NCBI GenBank assembly: GCA_036971715.1
Contig: JAVHJL010000007.1
Coordinates: 2,604,001-2,668,000, forward strand
From: Arthrobotrys musiformis
Lineage: Eukaryota; Ascomycota; Orbiliomycetes; Orbiliales; Orbiliaceae
DNA: 64,000 bases
Reading direction: 5' to 3'
Of this stretch, positions 12,391-22,591 are shown one piece after another; position 1 is the first letter of the stretch, and every line of letters starts with the position of its first letter. The notes below the pieces were generated by a model, which was not told the origin of the DNA, did not search any database, and saw only the letters and a program-made list of their open reading frames with translations. Made by a program: the position numbers and the translations under genes.

Positions 12391-13497
12391 TTATGACAGA
12401 CGTCGCTTGGCGAGAGCAGCCGCAACGACCCGCTTGCCAGCCTCACCGTCGCCTCCCCATTCCACCCCCTGTAAAAACTCCTCCAGCGCAGCTTCATACC
12501 CCAACTCCACCATCTCTTCGTCAACTTTAACCCCGCCCTTCGCCAGTGCCGCAATTACACACGCGATCCTGGCAATCTCCCCCCTCGTCTCCGGCGATAT
12601 CTCCTCGTTCACGTTCGAGTATATAGCTTCCGACGCCTCCTCTTCCAATCTTGTGATGCTTACGCTTTTCCCTTCCGTTGTTGATTCCGTTAGTGGCGTT
12701 GTGTGTTTTGCTATGTAGATATATCCGTTTACGCCGAGGTAAATGTCGACGTCTCCGCCGCCGTTGGACGTGGGGAGGGTTAAAACGTGGGATTTCATCC
12801 GTCGGACCATTCCTGCATCGATGGTCATGAACACCCCGTTCCGGAGTTTCCCATACTTCAAACTGCGGGTGTGTAAACTTGCCAACCCATCGTTCGACAG
12901 CGTCTGGACTTCGGCAACCAACAGATCACCTTCTGAGAAAAAAGTACGGATTTGTAGTTCATCTGTAGACGTTCTCTTGCGTAGAATACCACCTGGTAGA
13001 TTTATGGATGATAAAAGGAGAGTGGCGGAGTGAGGTGCTGCGATGTCGACCCGCCAGCGTTTGGTCTGGACTTCGAGGATGCGACCGACGACGAGGTCGC
13101 CGATTTCGGGGATGTACCGGAATTTGAGGGCGCGGATGGAGAGGAGTTTGTTGGTTTTGGAGATGGTGCCGGCGAGGGAGGAGATTATGGATTGCCCGGA
13201 GGTTGCGGGCGAGAGATAAGTTCCGTGGCCTCTGTCGCCATCATCAGTCTCACCATTTTGTATATTTTGTAGATGTAGATGTAGAGTAGAGGAATACCGC
13301 ATCCACTGGGGGTCATCGGTGACCACCTCACCAGGCGTCACGATCCCACCCGCCTGTCCTCCCGCCCGTCGCGGAGCTTCGTCCATGAGCACATCCCCAT
13401 CATTATCGAAGTCGAGCCTGACGCCGCCTTCGTGTTCCTCGTCGTAGTCGTCGGCGGCGGTGACGAACGGCGCAGGTGATATTATCTGTATCGGCAT
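12391..13497 (-). CDS. RRP4: Exosome complex subunit RRP4
   Basis: Two exons: 13497-13298 and 13231-12391, giving 346 residues. Rrp4 is one of the three S1/KH cap subunits of the RNA exosome, which processes and degrades RNA 3' to 5' in nucleus and cytoplasm. The N-terminal part is acidic. The family signature VTDDPQWMRGHGTYL is rebuilt exactly across the splice junction. Next come an S1 domain (GDLVVGRILEVQTKRWRVDI, then the NLPGG loop) and a KH-like region around NGVFMTIDAGMVRR and DVDIYLGVNGYIYI. The 66-nt intron is a multiple of three and contains no in-frame stop, so unspliced RNA would add 22 residues in the middle of the signature. The gene is divergent from URA4, with starts 194 bp apart. 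Confidence 0.95.
   Translation of the reverse strand: MPIQIISPAPFVTAADDYDEEHEGGVRLDFDNDGDVLMDEAPRRAGGQAGGIVTPGEVVTDDPQWMRYSSTLHLHLQNIQNGETDDGDRGHGTYLSPATSGQSIISSLAGTISKTNKLLSIRALKFRYIPEIGDLVVGRILEVQTKRWRVDIAAPHSATLLLSSINLPGGILRKRTSTDELQIRTFFSEGDLLVAEVQTLSNDGLASLHTRSLKYGKLRNGVFMTIDAGMVRRMKSHVLTLPTSNGGGDVDIYLGVNGYIYIAKHTTPLTESTTEGKSVSITRLEEEASEAIYSNVNEEISPETRGEIARIACVIAALAKGGVKVDEEMVELGYEAALEEFLQGVEWGGDGEAGKRVVAAALAKRRLS
13232..13297 (-). other. Stop-free 66-nt intron of RRP4
   Basis: On minus the intron starts GTATTC at 13297 and ends GACAG at 13232, with a CTGAT-type branch site about 15 nt before the acceptor. It is 3n long and open in frame. Removal restores MRGHG, the family sequence, so it is read as an intron and not as coding sequence. 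Confidence 0.85.
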
Positions 13498-13690
13498 TTT
13501 GGTGGTCGTTGGTTGTTTTCAGTTGGAGGTTTTGGTGTCGCGGAATAAATTTGTTGATGCCGCATTTGGTGCGGCGATGGAATTTAGCTTGGCGGGGGAA
13601 ATTCTATCCAGCTTCGAGCTTCACCACTTTTACCGGCCCCTCGAGACTATCGAACATCCACAACCACAAACTGCTATAAAAAGGGCAAAG
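13498..13690. promoter_or_regulatory. Shared divergent promoter RRP4/URA4
   Basis: Only 193 bases separate the start codons of RRP4 (minus) and the dihydroorotase gene (plus), so both promoters must overlap here. A TATAAA-like ATAAAAAG lies at 13675-13682, close to the URA4 ATG and so probably within its leader. No other element can be assigned by eye. Confidence 0.55.
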
Positions 13691-15035
13691 ATGACGCTGA
13701 AGGACCACCTCCACCTGCGCTCCTCGGTCTCCCACCACCCGGACGACGATAAAGACAAGGAAAAGGAAAAGGAGGACGAGTCCACGGCGAGGAAGCTGTT
13801 CCGTCGCCTCAAATCCGGTGGGAAATCGGACGACGAAAGCGATAATGAGTCCCCAAAACTCCGCTCGGACTCTGAGGCCGAAGTCGTGATCGAATTGCCC
13901 CCGGCCGCGGACTTTCATGTTCATTTGAGGGATGGGTCCATGATGGAGACTGTGACGCCGACGATTGAGAACGGCGGGGTGAATTTGGTTTATGTCATGG
14001 TACTCCTCCCCCTCCTCATACCCCCCTTATAGTACTATAAACCGTTCTAATATAAGTGTATGAATACAGCCAAACCTCGTACCCCCACTTACAGACCCAG
14101 CCGCTGCCATTGCCTACATGTCCCGTCTCCAACCCCTCTCCCCATCCACCACCTTCCTCCCAACCCTCTACCTCCACCCCTCCATCACCCCGGCCACAAT
14201 CGCCACCGCAGCCTCAATGGGCATCGTAGGCGTAAAATCCTACCCGCGAGGATTAACCACCAACTCCGACTCCGGCGTCCTCTCATACGAACAATTCTAC
14301 CCCGTTTTCCAAGCCATGTCCGACCACGACATAGTCCTAAACCTCCACGGCGAATGCCCCTCAACCCCATCCGAAGACGTAGCAGGAATAGAAGACGAGG
14401 ACATAACAATCCTAAACGCCGAATCCAAATTCCTCCCCACCCTCCTCTCAATCCACAAGGCGTTTCCAAAACTGCGTATAGTATTGGAACACTGCACCAC
14501 CGCCGCCGCAGTCGAGGCCGTCAGATCCTGCGGTCCAACCGTCGCGGGGACGATTACGGCGCATCATTTATTTTTGACGATAGATAATTGGGCCGACGAC
14601 CCATTCTGCTTTTGTAAACCTGTTGCGAAGCTTCCGGCTGATAGAGCGGCGTTGTTGGCCGCTGCTACGTCGGGTGATACGAAGTTCTTTTTAGGCACGG
14701 ATTCCGCGCCGCATCCCAAACCCGCCAAACAAGGTCGCTCGGGGAAAACTGTCGCTGGGGTCTTCACGCAACCTTATGCGGTGCAATTGGTAGCAGAGGC
14801 GTTCGATAAAGTTGGAAAGGCGGATAAAGAAACCCTCGAAGGATTCTGCTGTAAATTCGGCCGAGACTTTTATAAAGTCAAGGAAAAGGGGATAGAGAAT
14901 GGGCAGGATAAGAGGAGGATCGTGTTGATGAGGGGTCTCGGGGAGAAGGTTGTTAAGGAAGTTGGGGGTGGGGAGGGGGCAGTGGTGCCGTTCAGAGCTG
15001 GCGAGGGGGTGTGGAGTTTGAAGTGGATCGAATAA
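13691..15035 (+). CDS. URA4: Dihydroorotase (pyrimidine synthesis)
   Basis: Two exons, 13691-13999 and 14070-15035, give 424 residues. The enzyme cyclises carbamoyl-aspartate to dihydroorotate, the third step of UMP synthesis, in the cytosol. Type-II dihydroorotase metal ligands are all present: His77 and His79 in DFHVHLRDG, the carboxylated Lys159 in GVKSYPRG, His196 in LNLHGE, His244 in LEHCTT and Asp314 in LGTDSAPH. The junction YVM|PNLVPPLTDP matches the family. The N-terminus has about 63 extra residues compared with the yeast enzyme, rich in Asp, Glu, Lys and Ser. That extension starts at the ATG at 13691; an open frame continues upstream to 13460 but overlaps the RRP4 start and is unlikely to be coding. 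Function is firm; the extension is unexplained. Confidence 0.95.
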
Positions 15036-15782
15036 TACCTATATTCTATATTCTTCATTAGGTATTATCAGGCTTTGTCTTGGACTGGGTTGGATTGGGT
15101 TGGATTGGGAATTTGGGAATTTGGAAGCCATGTTTCTATTTTTATAGTATGAAAAGTCTCTGCTTTTGTTCTGTATCGGTCTATACTGTGAGGCCTGGAC
15201 CACCCTGAGGCTGGGAACGAGACCAGTGAGCCCTAAGTTTCCTAGCTATCTAGTGGATAGTATAGAAGGCTTCCTCGCCTCCTGTGTCTATACATGACTC
15301 AACGAAGCACTTATATTGGTACTTGGGATATATACTTAAGTATATTATGTGATACATGGTTTACTCAGGCATGCCCGCACACTTTATAGTATAGTATAGT
15401 ATTATATTACTAATCTGTCTCTTAGGATACCTCTTTGCCCCTATAATACTGTAATACCGTAGTCACTGCCTTCCATGACATTCTCTGTCCAATATACCTA
15501 GGTAGTGGGGTGCCTCTTGAAGGAGTGTGGTATATTGGCCACCTCCGCGTTGGCCACCAGCCACAAACCGTGGCGCAGCAGCCGCTAAAAAAATTTACAC
15601 AGCACAACAAAGCTCTTATCAGCTCCACTGACTCAACCTCAAAGAAGACCACTCACCAACTTCCACCAACCTATCACTCCCACCTCCCGCTATCTACCCC
15701 CCATCCCCTACCTCCCCATCAATTGCACCTCCATCCCCTACGACCCCCCACATCGAAATAGCTCCAAGCTCATCGGTTCACA
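15036..15782. promoter_or_regulatory. Intergenic region with eIF2-beta promoter
   Basis: About 750 bases separate the URA4 stop from the eIF2-beta start. The first part should be URA4 3' UTR. The final roughly 130 bases (about 15650-15780) are strongly pyrimidine-rich on the plus strand (CCACCTCC-type runs), typical of leaders of highly expressed filamentous-fungal genes. No gene is seen. Confidence 0.5.
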
Positions 15783-17025
15783 ATGTCTGAAGAAGAGGTA
15801 GGACAGCTCTCCCCACAATCCATAGCTTGAGCTAATTGTTCCGATCAGCAGAAGAAGTCAGTCGCCTTTGGCGAAACCACAGATCTCGAGAATGGTGAAA
15901 AGGTCGAGACGAACGAAGCTACCACCGCAGAAGGACACTCCGTCGCTGGTAAAACCCCCCTTTCCATACCTACCCCTCCATCATGATATAGGAATTGGTT
16001 TCTTATGCTTTCCTGTCTTTTTTGGTGGAAATAGGCACAAACATCAGTGCTGACGAGATGACCTCCCGCGTACCATTAGAAAACGGCGAAGAAGCACCTG
16101 CCACATTCGACCCATCTGCCATGAAGAAGAAGAAGAAGCCAAAGAAGGAGAAGGAGACCGAAAATGGTGATGAAGCGCCGAAAGAAAACGGGGAGGAAGG
16201 ATTCGATCCCAAGCTTTTGAAGAAGAAGAGGTCGAAGAAGGCTAAGGCTGAAGAAGGAGAGGGTGACGCTGATGGCGAATTCGATCCTACGAAGCTGGTT
16301 AAGAAGCCGAAGAAGTCGACTAAGAAGAAGCCAACGGGCGACGACGACGATTTCCAGAAACGTCTCGAGGAACTCGGGTTGGAAGACAAGAAGGACGAAC
16401 CCGCCGCCCCACAAACTCAAGAAGAAGTCGAGGCGGAGCTGGCACAGGGTACCGGCGTTTGGGCGCAAGATAACGCCACCCCGTTCAAGTACTCCCAGCT
16501 CTTGAAGCGATTCTACATCAACCTCTACGAAGACCATCCTGAACTTTCTGGAGACGGTCGGTTGAAGAATTACAAGATCCCCCCGCCGCAGGTCGCCCGT
16601 GAAGGTAACAAGAAATCCATCTTCGCCAATCTCCCCGAAATCGCGAAGAAGATGAAGAGAAACCCGGACCATATCATTCAATTCATTTTCGCCGAGTTGG
16701 GTACCAACGGTTCCGTCGACGGTGCGGGAAGATTGGTCATCAAAGGTCGTTTCCAGCAGAAACAGTTGGAGAGCGTTTTGAGACGCTATATTGTCGAGTA
16801 CTTGACCTGCGGTACTTGCAAGAGCCCGAATACTACTTTGATGAAGGAGAATCGTCTCTTCTTCGTCAACTGCAATATCTGCGGATCCAGGAAATCCGTC
16901 TCGTATGTCCCCCCCATCCTTTTGCTATCTGACATATTTGGAGAGTGTGCTAATGTAATGATGACAGTGCTATCAAAACTGGTTTCCAGGCTGTCGTGGG
17001 CAAGAGAAAGAAGCAGCAAGCTTAA
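15783..17025 (+). CDS. SUI3: Translation initiation factor eIF2 subunit beta
   Basis: Four exons: 15783-15797, 15849-15948, 16035-16902, 16968-17025; 346 residues. eIF2-beta is part of the GTP-dependent factor that brings initiator tRNA to the 40S ribosome. The N-terminal half has three lysine blocks (near KKKKKPKKEKE, LKKKRSKKAK and KKPKKSTKKK), the known contact sites for eIF5 and eIF2B-epsilon. The core has RFYINLYEDHPEL and the PPPQVAREGNKKSIFANLPEI region. It is followed by a C2-C2 zinc finger (CGTC...CNIC) and a GFQAVVGKRKK tail. The first coding exon is only 15 nt. The acceptor of intron 1 is a tandem CAGCAG, so 15849 or 15852 may be used, giving one Gln more or less. A longer single frame beginning at 15995 is an artefact of intron read-through. 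Confidence 0.96.
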
Positions 17026-19532
17026 ATTCACTCCAAGCTCTCTCTTCTTCTTTCTTTCTTTACTCGTTGGGGAACATTATCTACGCGCTTTTTCGGGTTT
17101 CTATGCTGGGGTTTCTTTCATCTTACCGGGATAATTCATTCTCCTACGCATTTCTACTAACACACATACCCTGTACGCTCGTCACTGTAATGGCAGACTG
17201 ACTTCCACCTCTCTCTCTCTCCTTCCACCTCTTTATACCACCCGCTACCATTCTTCTCTGAATTCTTACACCCTCTCCATCATCGCCATAACCATCATAT
17301 CATCATCATATTATCGGGTGTTATACTGCCTTTTTACCCGTCTCCTTATCTTTCTGTTCCTGCTAGTTGTTCATCTCCGGTCTCTTTTCTGAGCATTTTG
17401 ATGAATGGATGGGTCGTGGTTTCCTCTTTTTTTGTTTCCTTTGTATCGTTTCTCTGATGAGTATGGGTCCAATGACTTTAATGCCGCGTTTTGTTGTTCC
17501 TTTTCCCGCTCTTTTCCTTTGTCAATATTACTCCTTTTTTTTTTTACTCCGATTCCCTTACGCTGGCGATGATAAGATCAGGATGAGGATGGATGATTCC
17601 CTGTAGTTTTTAACTTTATGCTTTTGGGGTTTCTTTTTATTCCTTAGGTGGGGGAGGGGGTTTCTTTTCGTGGTCGTATAAATAAAAGTCGGTAGATGAG
17701 GATCAAAAATGAGATGTTGAGATTGCTTTTATATTACCCTTCCCTCTTTTTTTAAAATTCTTTTTAGATTTGTTCATTTTTAGATTTTGGTTAAGGCTTT
17801 TTATACTTGGTTTGTTTAGAGGTAGAGGATCGTGGGGCTTATTTTACCTTGATAGAATTGTTTTGGGAATCAGGTTGGTCGCACATGTGGTGGTTGTGCG
17901 ACGATAACGTTATGGATTTTTTTTTTCGAACTTCGGACTGACTCGAACCCGGTTGGGTCTGCCTAACCTCGATCCCCTGCCCCACATTCTCTTGAAGGAG
18001 GCTTTGTGAGCAGGGAGTTTGAAGCACGATAGCGGCTGAAAAAGTGGTGTTCCGATATATGTATTATGTACGTGGGCGGCGGGAAGTTCCTTCCAAAGAT
18101 GGGTAGGGAAAGTTTTCCTGACATCCAGATCCACATCTCGACCGGGGGAGCTCCGATTTACCCATTAGAACTGCTTTATTTACGAGGGGTTTAAGAGCGC
18201 CCTGGAGGTTGAGTGATAGACGTATGATTCTTTCTTTCCCTCTTTTTTATTTTTTATTTTTTATCTATTATATCGATTGTAATTTGGGAGGTTTGATAGG
18301 ACTGGAAGTCGAGACCTGTTCGTCCCGTATGCAAAACCACGGCCATGCAGGCGGTTGACAAACAACAGTCTCCCGTCCTCTGCAGCAAAAAAAGAAGCTT
18401 ATCCGACCCCGCCTGAGCTTGTTCCTGTAAAAGTATATGTATGTCTCTTTTTCGAAGGATTTTTAACACCGTTTAAGCAATGGCGCTAGACAGGGGTAGC
18501 TTGCTTCCCTTACAAACATCCAAAGCTTGGTTGGGGCCCCTCCGCGCGAGAAAAAACCGCTCCACAGCCTCAATCTGAAGATGACCCATGATTTGCAATT
18601 GATCCCTTGTTAACAGCTTGAAACGGTAGCTATAGATGGGGAGGTCGATGAAGCTTGATCGAGGGCTGAGGCTGGAAACTCTCTTTTTTGCCATTTTGGA
18701 CAATTTTTTATATAATGATGTAGCTCGCCCCGCTGGATTATATATAAATGGGGCTACGACGTCAGGATTTTCAGAGAGTCTTGGATCTTTCTCGGAAGCT
18801 TTTACGATCATTTCCCTCGTTCGGTGCTTCGAGGTCTTGGAGCTTATTGTTACCTGTTGGAGGAGTCTTTTGGTTCGAGGTTTGTTCTTTACTATTCTAT
18901 TGGTCCCCTGTTTATCACATAACATAAGCGCCGTGCTTGGTTCCTGTTTTCCCTGGTTCCTGCCCCTCTTTTTGAACTTGATAGAACAAAGGTTCTGTTA
19001 ATAGTTTACGAAACAGCTTAGCTGTCGGCAGACCAGATCCATTTCTATTTGCTCTGGGCGCGCATGTTTTAAAAGTCGGCTTTTCCGAGTTTTAAAACCG
19101 CCTTTTTCTTTCCCTTTCTCTTTTGTTTCTTTACCACCGCGCAACGTAACTGTCTGCATCGCCGAAATTATTCGTTTTCGCACCCCGCAAGAAAAGGTTA
19201 TTATAGAAATATAGAATAGAGGCTGGAAGTCCCGCGATCAATCTAGGTCCTGGGGATCTTTAATAAAATCCTACCCCGAGTTTTCCTTTTTCCCTTCCCT
19301 AATATTTTATTTATTTTTATTCTTTCAGCCTCACCGTTGTGGTTCGTGAAGATAGCTAACCGCCTCCCTCCCTCAATCCCGTGGAGTAGTAGATATATAG
19401 AAATCCAACAGCTGAACCCGCTCCAGCTGAAACCGCACGCATACGTACACGGCTCGGGAGATTTAACCTGAGATAAAAAGAACTCCAAAAAAAAAGGAAA
19501 AAGGAAGTTAGGCATTCGCGCGAGAGAAGAAG
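17026..19532. other. Intergenic 2.5 kb, no firm gene
   Basis: The first part is T-rich on the plus strand, consistent with eIF2-beta 3' UTR. A 150-codon minus frame at 18473-18925 has no recognisable domain and is not called. The last 300 bases before 19533 should be the AIM24-type gene's promoter. Confidence 0.5.
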
Positions 19533-20902
19533 ATGTCTCATTTCCAGGGATCGCCGCCACCACCGCAGGGTGGTTATTATCCTCGTGAGTAACATTTTCT
19601 ATTCTGGTGGTGATGGTAGAGGGGGGGTTGTAGACGGCATGACGGATAGACGAGTTATGTTGGATTTGTTAGGGGGGTTACCGGATGCATACTGTGGCGA
19701 GCGTCGAGGCCCGGTGGGACTTCGATTGGATATTGATATGCTAACATGACCCAGCGCCCCCGGAGAAAGGAAACTACCCACCCCCCTCCGGCGCCCCTCC
19801 AGGCGGGCAATCATTCGCCCCACCACCGACGCAACAAACATTTGCCCCACCACCGCAACAATCCTTCGCTCCGCCACCAAATCAGTTCAGCCCTCCGCCT
19901 CAGGACCAACGGGGTTCGCAGCAATACTTCTCCCCGCCGCCCCAGAACTTCGCTCCTCCGTCCGGTCCGCCGCCGCCGCAGCAGACCCCGCCGCAGCAGC
20001 AGTTCCAGGGTGCCCCGCAGGCTGGACCATCCGCCCCGGTTGCACAAATCGGCGGAGCTATCAGTCAGGAATTGGTGGGACAGTTCAATGGAGGGAGTTA
20101 TAGAATCGACCATAGAGATTCCAATACCATCCTAACCATGAACCTGGCGCACGGGTGTCCCATCACCGCCAAGCCAGGTATGAAAAACTCCCTCCCAAAC
20201 CTCCAACATCGAAAGAAACGATACTAACAAATCATGGAATACAGGCGCAATGGTAGCAATGGCCGCAACAGTAACCCTAAAAGGCTCCGTCAAAGTCTCC
20301 CTCAAAAAACTCATCAGCGGCGGCGAACTAGCCCACTCAACCTTCACCGGTCCGGGAGAAGTAATCCTCGCCCCGGCGTCCTTGGGCGATGTAGTCCCCA
20401 TCCGTCTCGACGGTAATCAACAATGGACGATGGGCAAAGACGCCTGGCTGGCGAATACCCAGGGCATCGTCCGCGACTATAAATCCCAAGGAATCGGTAG
20501 CGCCATGTTCTCCGGCGAAGGATTGTTCGTGTATAAAATCACGGGTCAGGGCGTGTTATTCGTCACCAGTTTGGGGGCGATTATTCAAAAGAATTTGGCG
20601 CCGAATGAGCAGTATATTGTTGATAACGGACGTATGTTCCCCCCTTTTCTTTCCACAAATCTAAATGAAAATAAGCTAATGAAAAACCAGATCTGGTCGC
20701 CTGGAACTGTAAATACGTAATCGAACGTATCGCAAGCGGCGGCATCATCAGCGCCCTCTCTTCGAACGAAGGTCTCGTCTGTCGCTTCACCGGCCCAGGA
20801 ACGGTGTTCATCCAAACCAGGAATCCATCCGAATTCGGATCTTGGATCAGATCCCATGTGCCAACAGGTGGGGGTGGAGGCGGTTCCCTCCTTTCCTTCT
20901 AA
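19533..20902 (+). CDS. AIM24-domain (TRAP-like fold) protein
   Basis: Four exons: 19533-19584, 19755-20177, 20245-20631, 20691-20902; 357 residues. The first roughly 110 residues are low-complexity Pro/Gln-rich with repeated FAPPP-type units. The rest matches the AIM24/DUF124 family (beta-barrel resembling the trp RNA-binding attenuation protein): the segment around RIDHRDSNTILTMNLAHGCPI, then MVAMAATVTLKGSVKVSLKKLISGGEL, FTGPGEVILAPASLGDVVPI, a GEGLFVYKITGQGVLFV strand and a second FTGPGTVFIQTRNP repeat near the end. Yeast Aim24 is a mitochondrial inner-membrane protein linked to MICOS. This protein has no visible mitochondrial presequence, so a cytosolic relative is more likely. The molecular role is unknown. 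The family is clear, and the start lies in a consistent first exon. Confidence 0.88.
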
Positions 20903-22574
20903 ATCCCCCGTTTTTCTACCATGTCGGAGGGGTTTTTTACCTCCGTTTTTTTTGTTGATTTTTGGGGAGGGGTTGATGAAGGTAGTATTAGCCTTTTATT
21001 GTGTATGGTGTGACTAATGTTTTTTTTCGTGTGATGTGTTTGAGAATAGGTCGGTGAGCAAGTCTGATGTTTATATATATGGTTTTTTCGTGTCGACAGG
21101 AGCGGATTGTCTCTACTTTTGTTTATTATGGATTGGTGGGGGTTACGATATTATGATGGAGGGATTTGGATAATGGGATTTTCATAGTTTAAGACGTGAC
21201 GAAGGACGTAGATCGTAGACTACTGCATAACCCTTCTTATAAAGAAACAAAAGGGGGGCATAAGAACGTGAAAAACTTCAGGCGCTATTACGGCGTATGG
21301 TTCAAATCCATTTGTGGAGATGTAGTATTATATATAAGTGCTCGATATTCAGAATGTAAACTACCTTTCCGTGGTTTTGGATGACAAAAACCCTCGAAAT
21401 TTCTACCCAATGAAAACGCAGGACCTAAAGTAGATATACCTGGCCCCGTATACCGTCAACATGTTGGTAGATGGTATAAAAATACAACTGTAGCCTGCCT
21501 CCCGCTATCGATATCCTGGGGTCGATTCGCTATGCATGCACAAAGGTGGTAAATTAACACATTTGTGTGGAAAAATTGTGTTGGATTTGCAGCTAAATCT
21601 CATACCACTTGCGGCTTGAGGATATAGAAATATTTTTCATTTCAGAGGGAGTTTTTGAACCATTTTTTACTACCGGGATGTGAATGTTGGATAATTGGGC
21701 GTGAATTGTTGTATTTTCGTTTTTATGTTGGTTATAATTCTAGCGTCGACGCTGCCGCATCACACGGAGTCGATAACGTTATGGCACACATGCACAGGGG
21801 AATCTTGACCGAGTTTCCCGAATTCCGGAACGGGAACGGGAAATATTATCCGTTGAATTAATTCTTGATATAAAAATTATTACGGGAGAAGTTTCAAATA
21901 GACACAGTAGCATCTGGTTTACGAGATAAGTTTCAAAATATGTTTCTCGTGATTAATTGTTCAGAAGATTATTTGATAAGTTCGAATATTCAGGATCTAC
22001 TAGATACGTAGTAGACACTCCAGCCGTATACGCATACGCAATATCTTAAAATTTGTCTAAAAATCGATATCTTGCCGCGCTGGATTAGCCCAATCTATGG
22101 GCCTAGATGGGATTTAAAACTTCATTACTAAACATTGAATTTCAAAGTGTTCTTCGTTGACTTGAGCACTCAAGTTCAACCATGATTAGGTGCAAGACGA
22201 ACGATGAATGTCGAAAAGCCTACAAGTACGCTTGTCTCATTGCCAGATAAACCTGATTTCGTACGTATACTCAAACGTCACAAAAGGAAAGCTGTCAAAA
22301 TGTAAAATTCGGATTTTACCCCTCTAGATGAAGTAGTTTAGGTTGATTACGGCTTAAAGGCATCCTGTCAATTTCATCTCGATTGGAATTATATCAAATA
22401 TATTGAACGCAGCTGCAACATGACGATTGAAGGTTACAATCTCGTAACAAGGCCTGTCATTGCAAAAAAGCTAACTTGGAAAAAGAAAAAGGATATCGAC
22501 GATAAGAGACGAAGATAGGAAGAGGCCGAGACGTATATGTTAATATCTATCGAACAAGCAATCCCCTTGTCGCA

Positions 22575-22591
22575 GCCGGCCGGCCGGCCGC
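22575..22591. repeat. CCGG tetranucleotide run
   Basis: Four overlapping CCGG units form a self-complementary G+C block in otherwise mixed-composition DNA. Likely a chance microsatellite. Confidence 0.8.

Noticed and set aside
13460..13690. Upstream extension of the URA4 frame to an ATG at 13460
   Set aside because: It would overlap the RRP4 start codon region and adds a hydrophobic, non-conserved segment; the ATG at 13691 is the better start.
14118..15035. Dihydroorotase as two separate genes split at 14000
   Set aside because: A 70-nt intron with GT/AG ends in phase 0 joins the halves into the conserved YVMPNLVPPLTDP sequence.
15995..16034. Start of eIF2-beta at the ATG at 15995
   Set aside because: It lies in intron 2. 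The exon chain from 15783 gives the family-typical N-terminus in frame with good splice signals.
17930..18010. Possible tRNA on minus, from a GGGTTCGAGTC T-loop-like string
   Set aside because: The T stem does not pair over five bases and no acceptor or anticodon stems could be formed.
18473..18925. 150-codon open frame on minus between eIF2-beta and the AIM24-type gene
   Set aside because: No recognisable domain, no supporting splice structure, and a composition not clearly coding; length alone is compatible with chance in this DNA.
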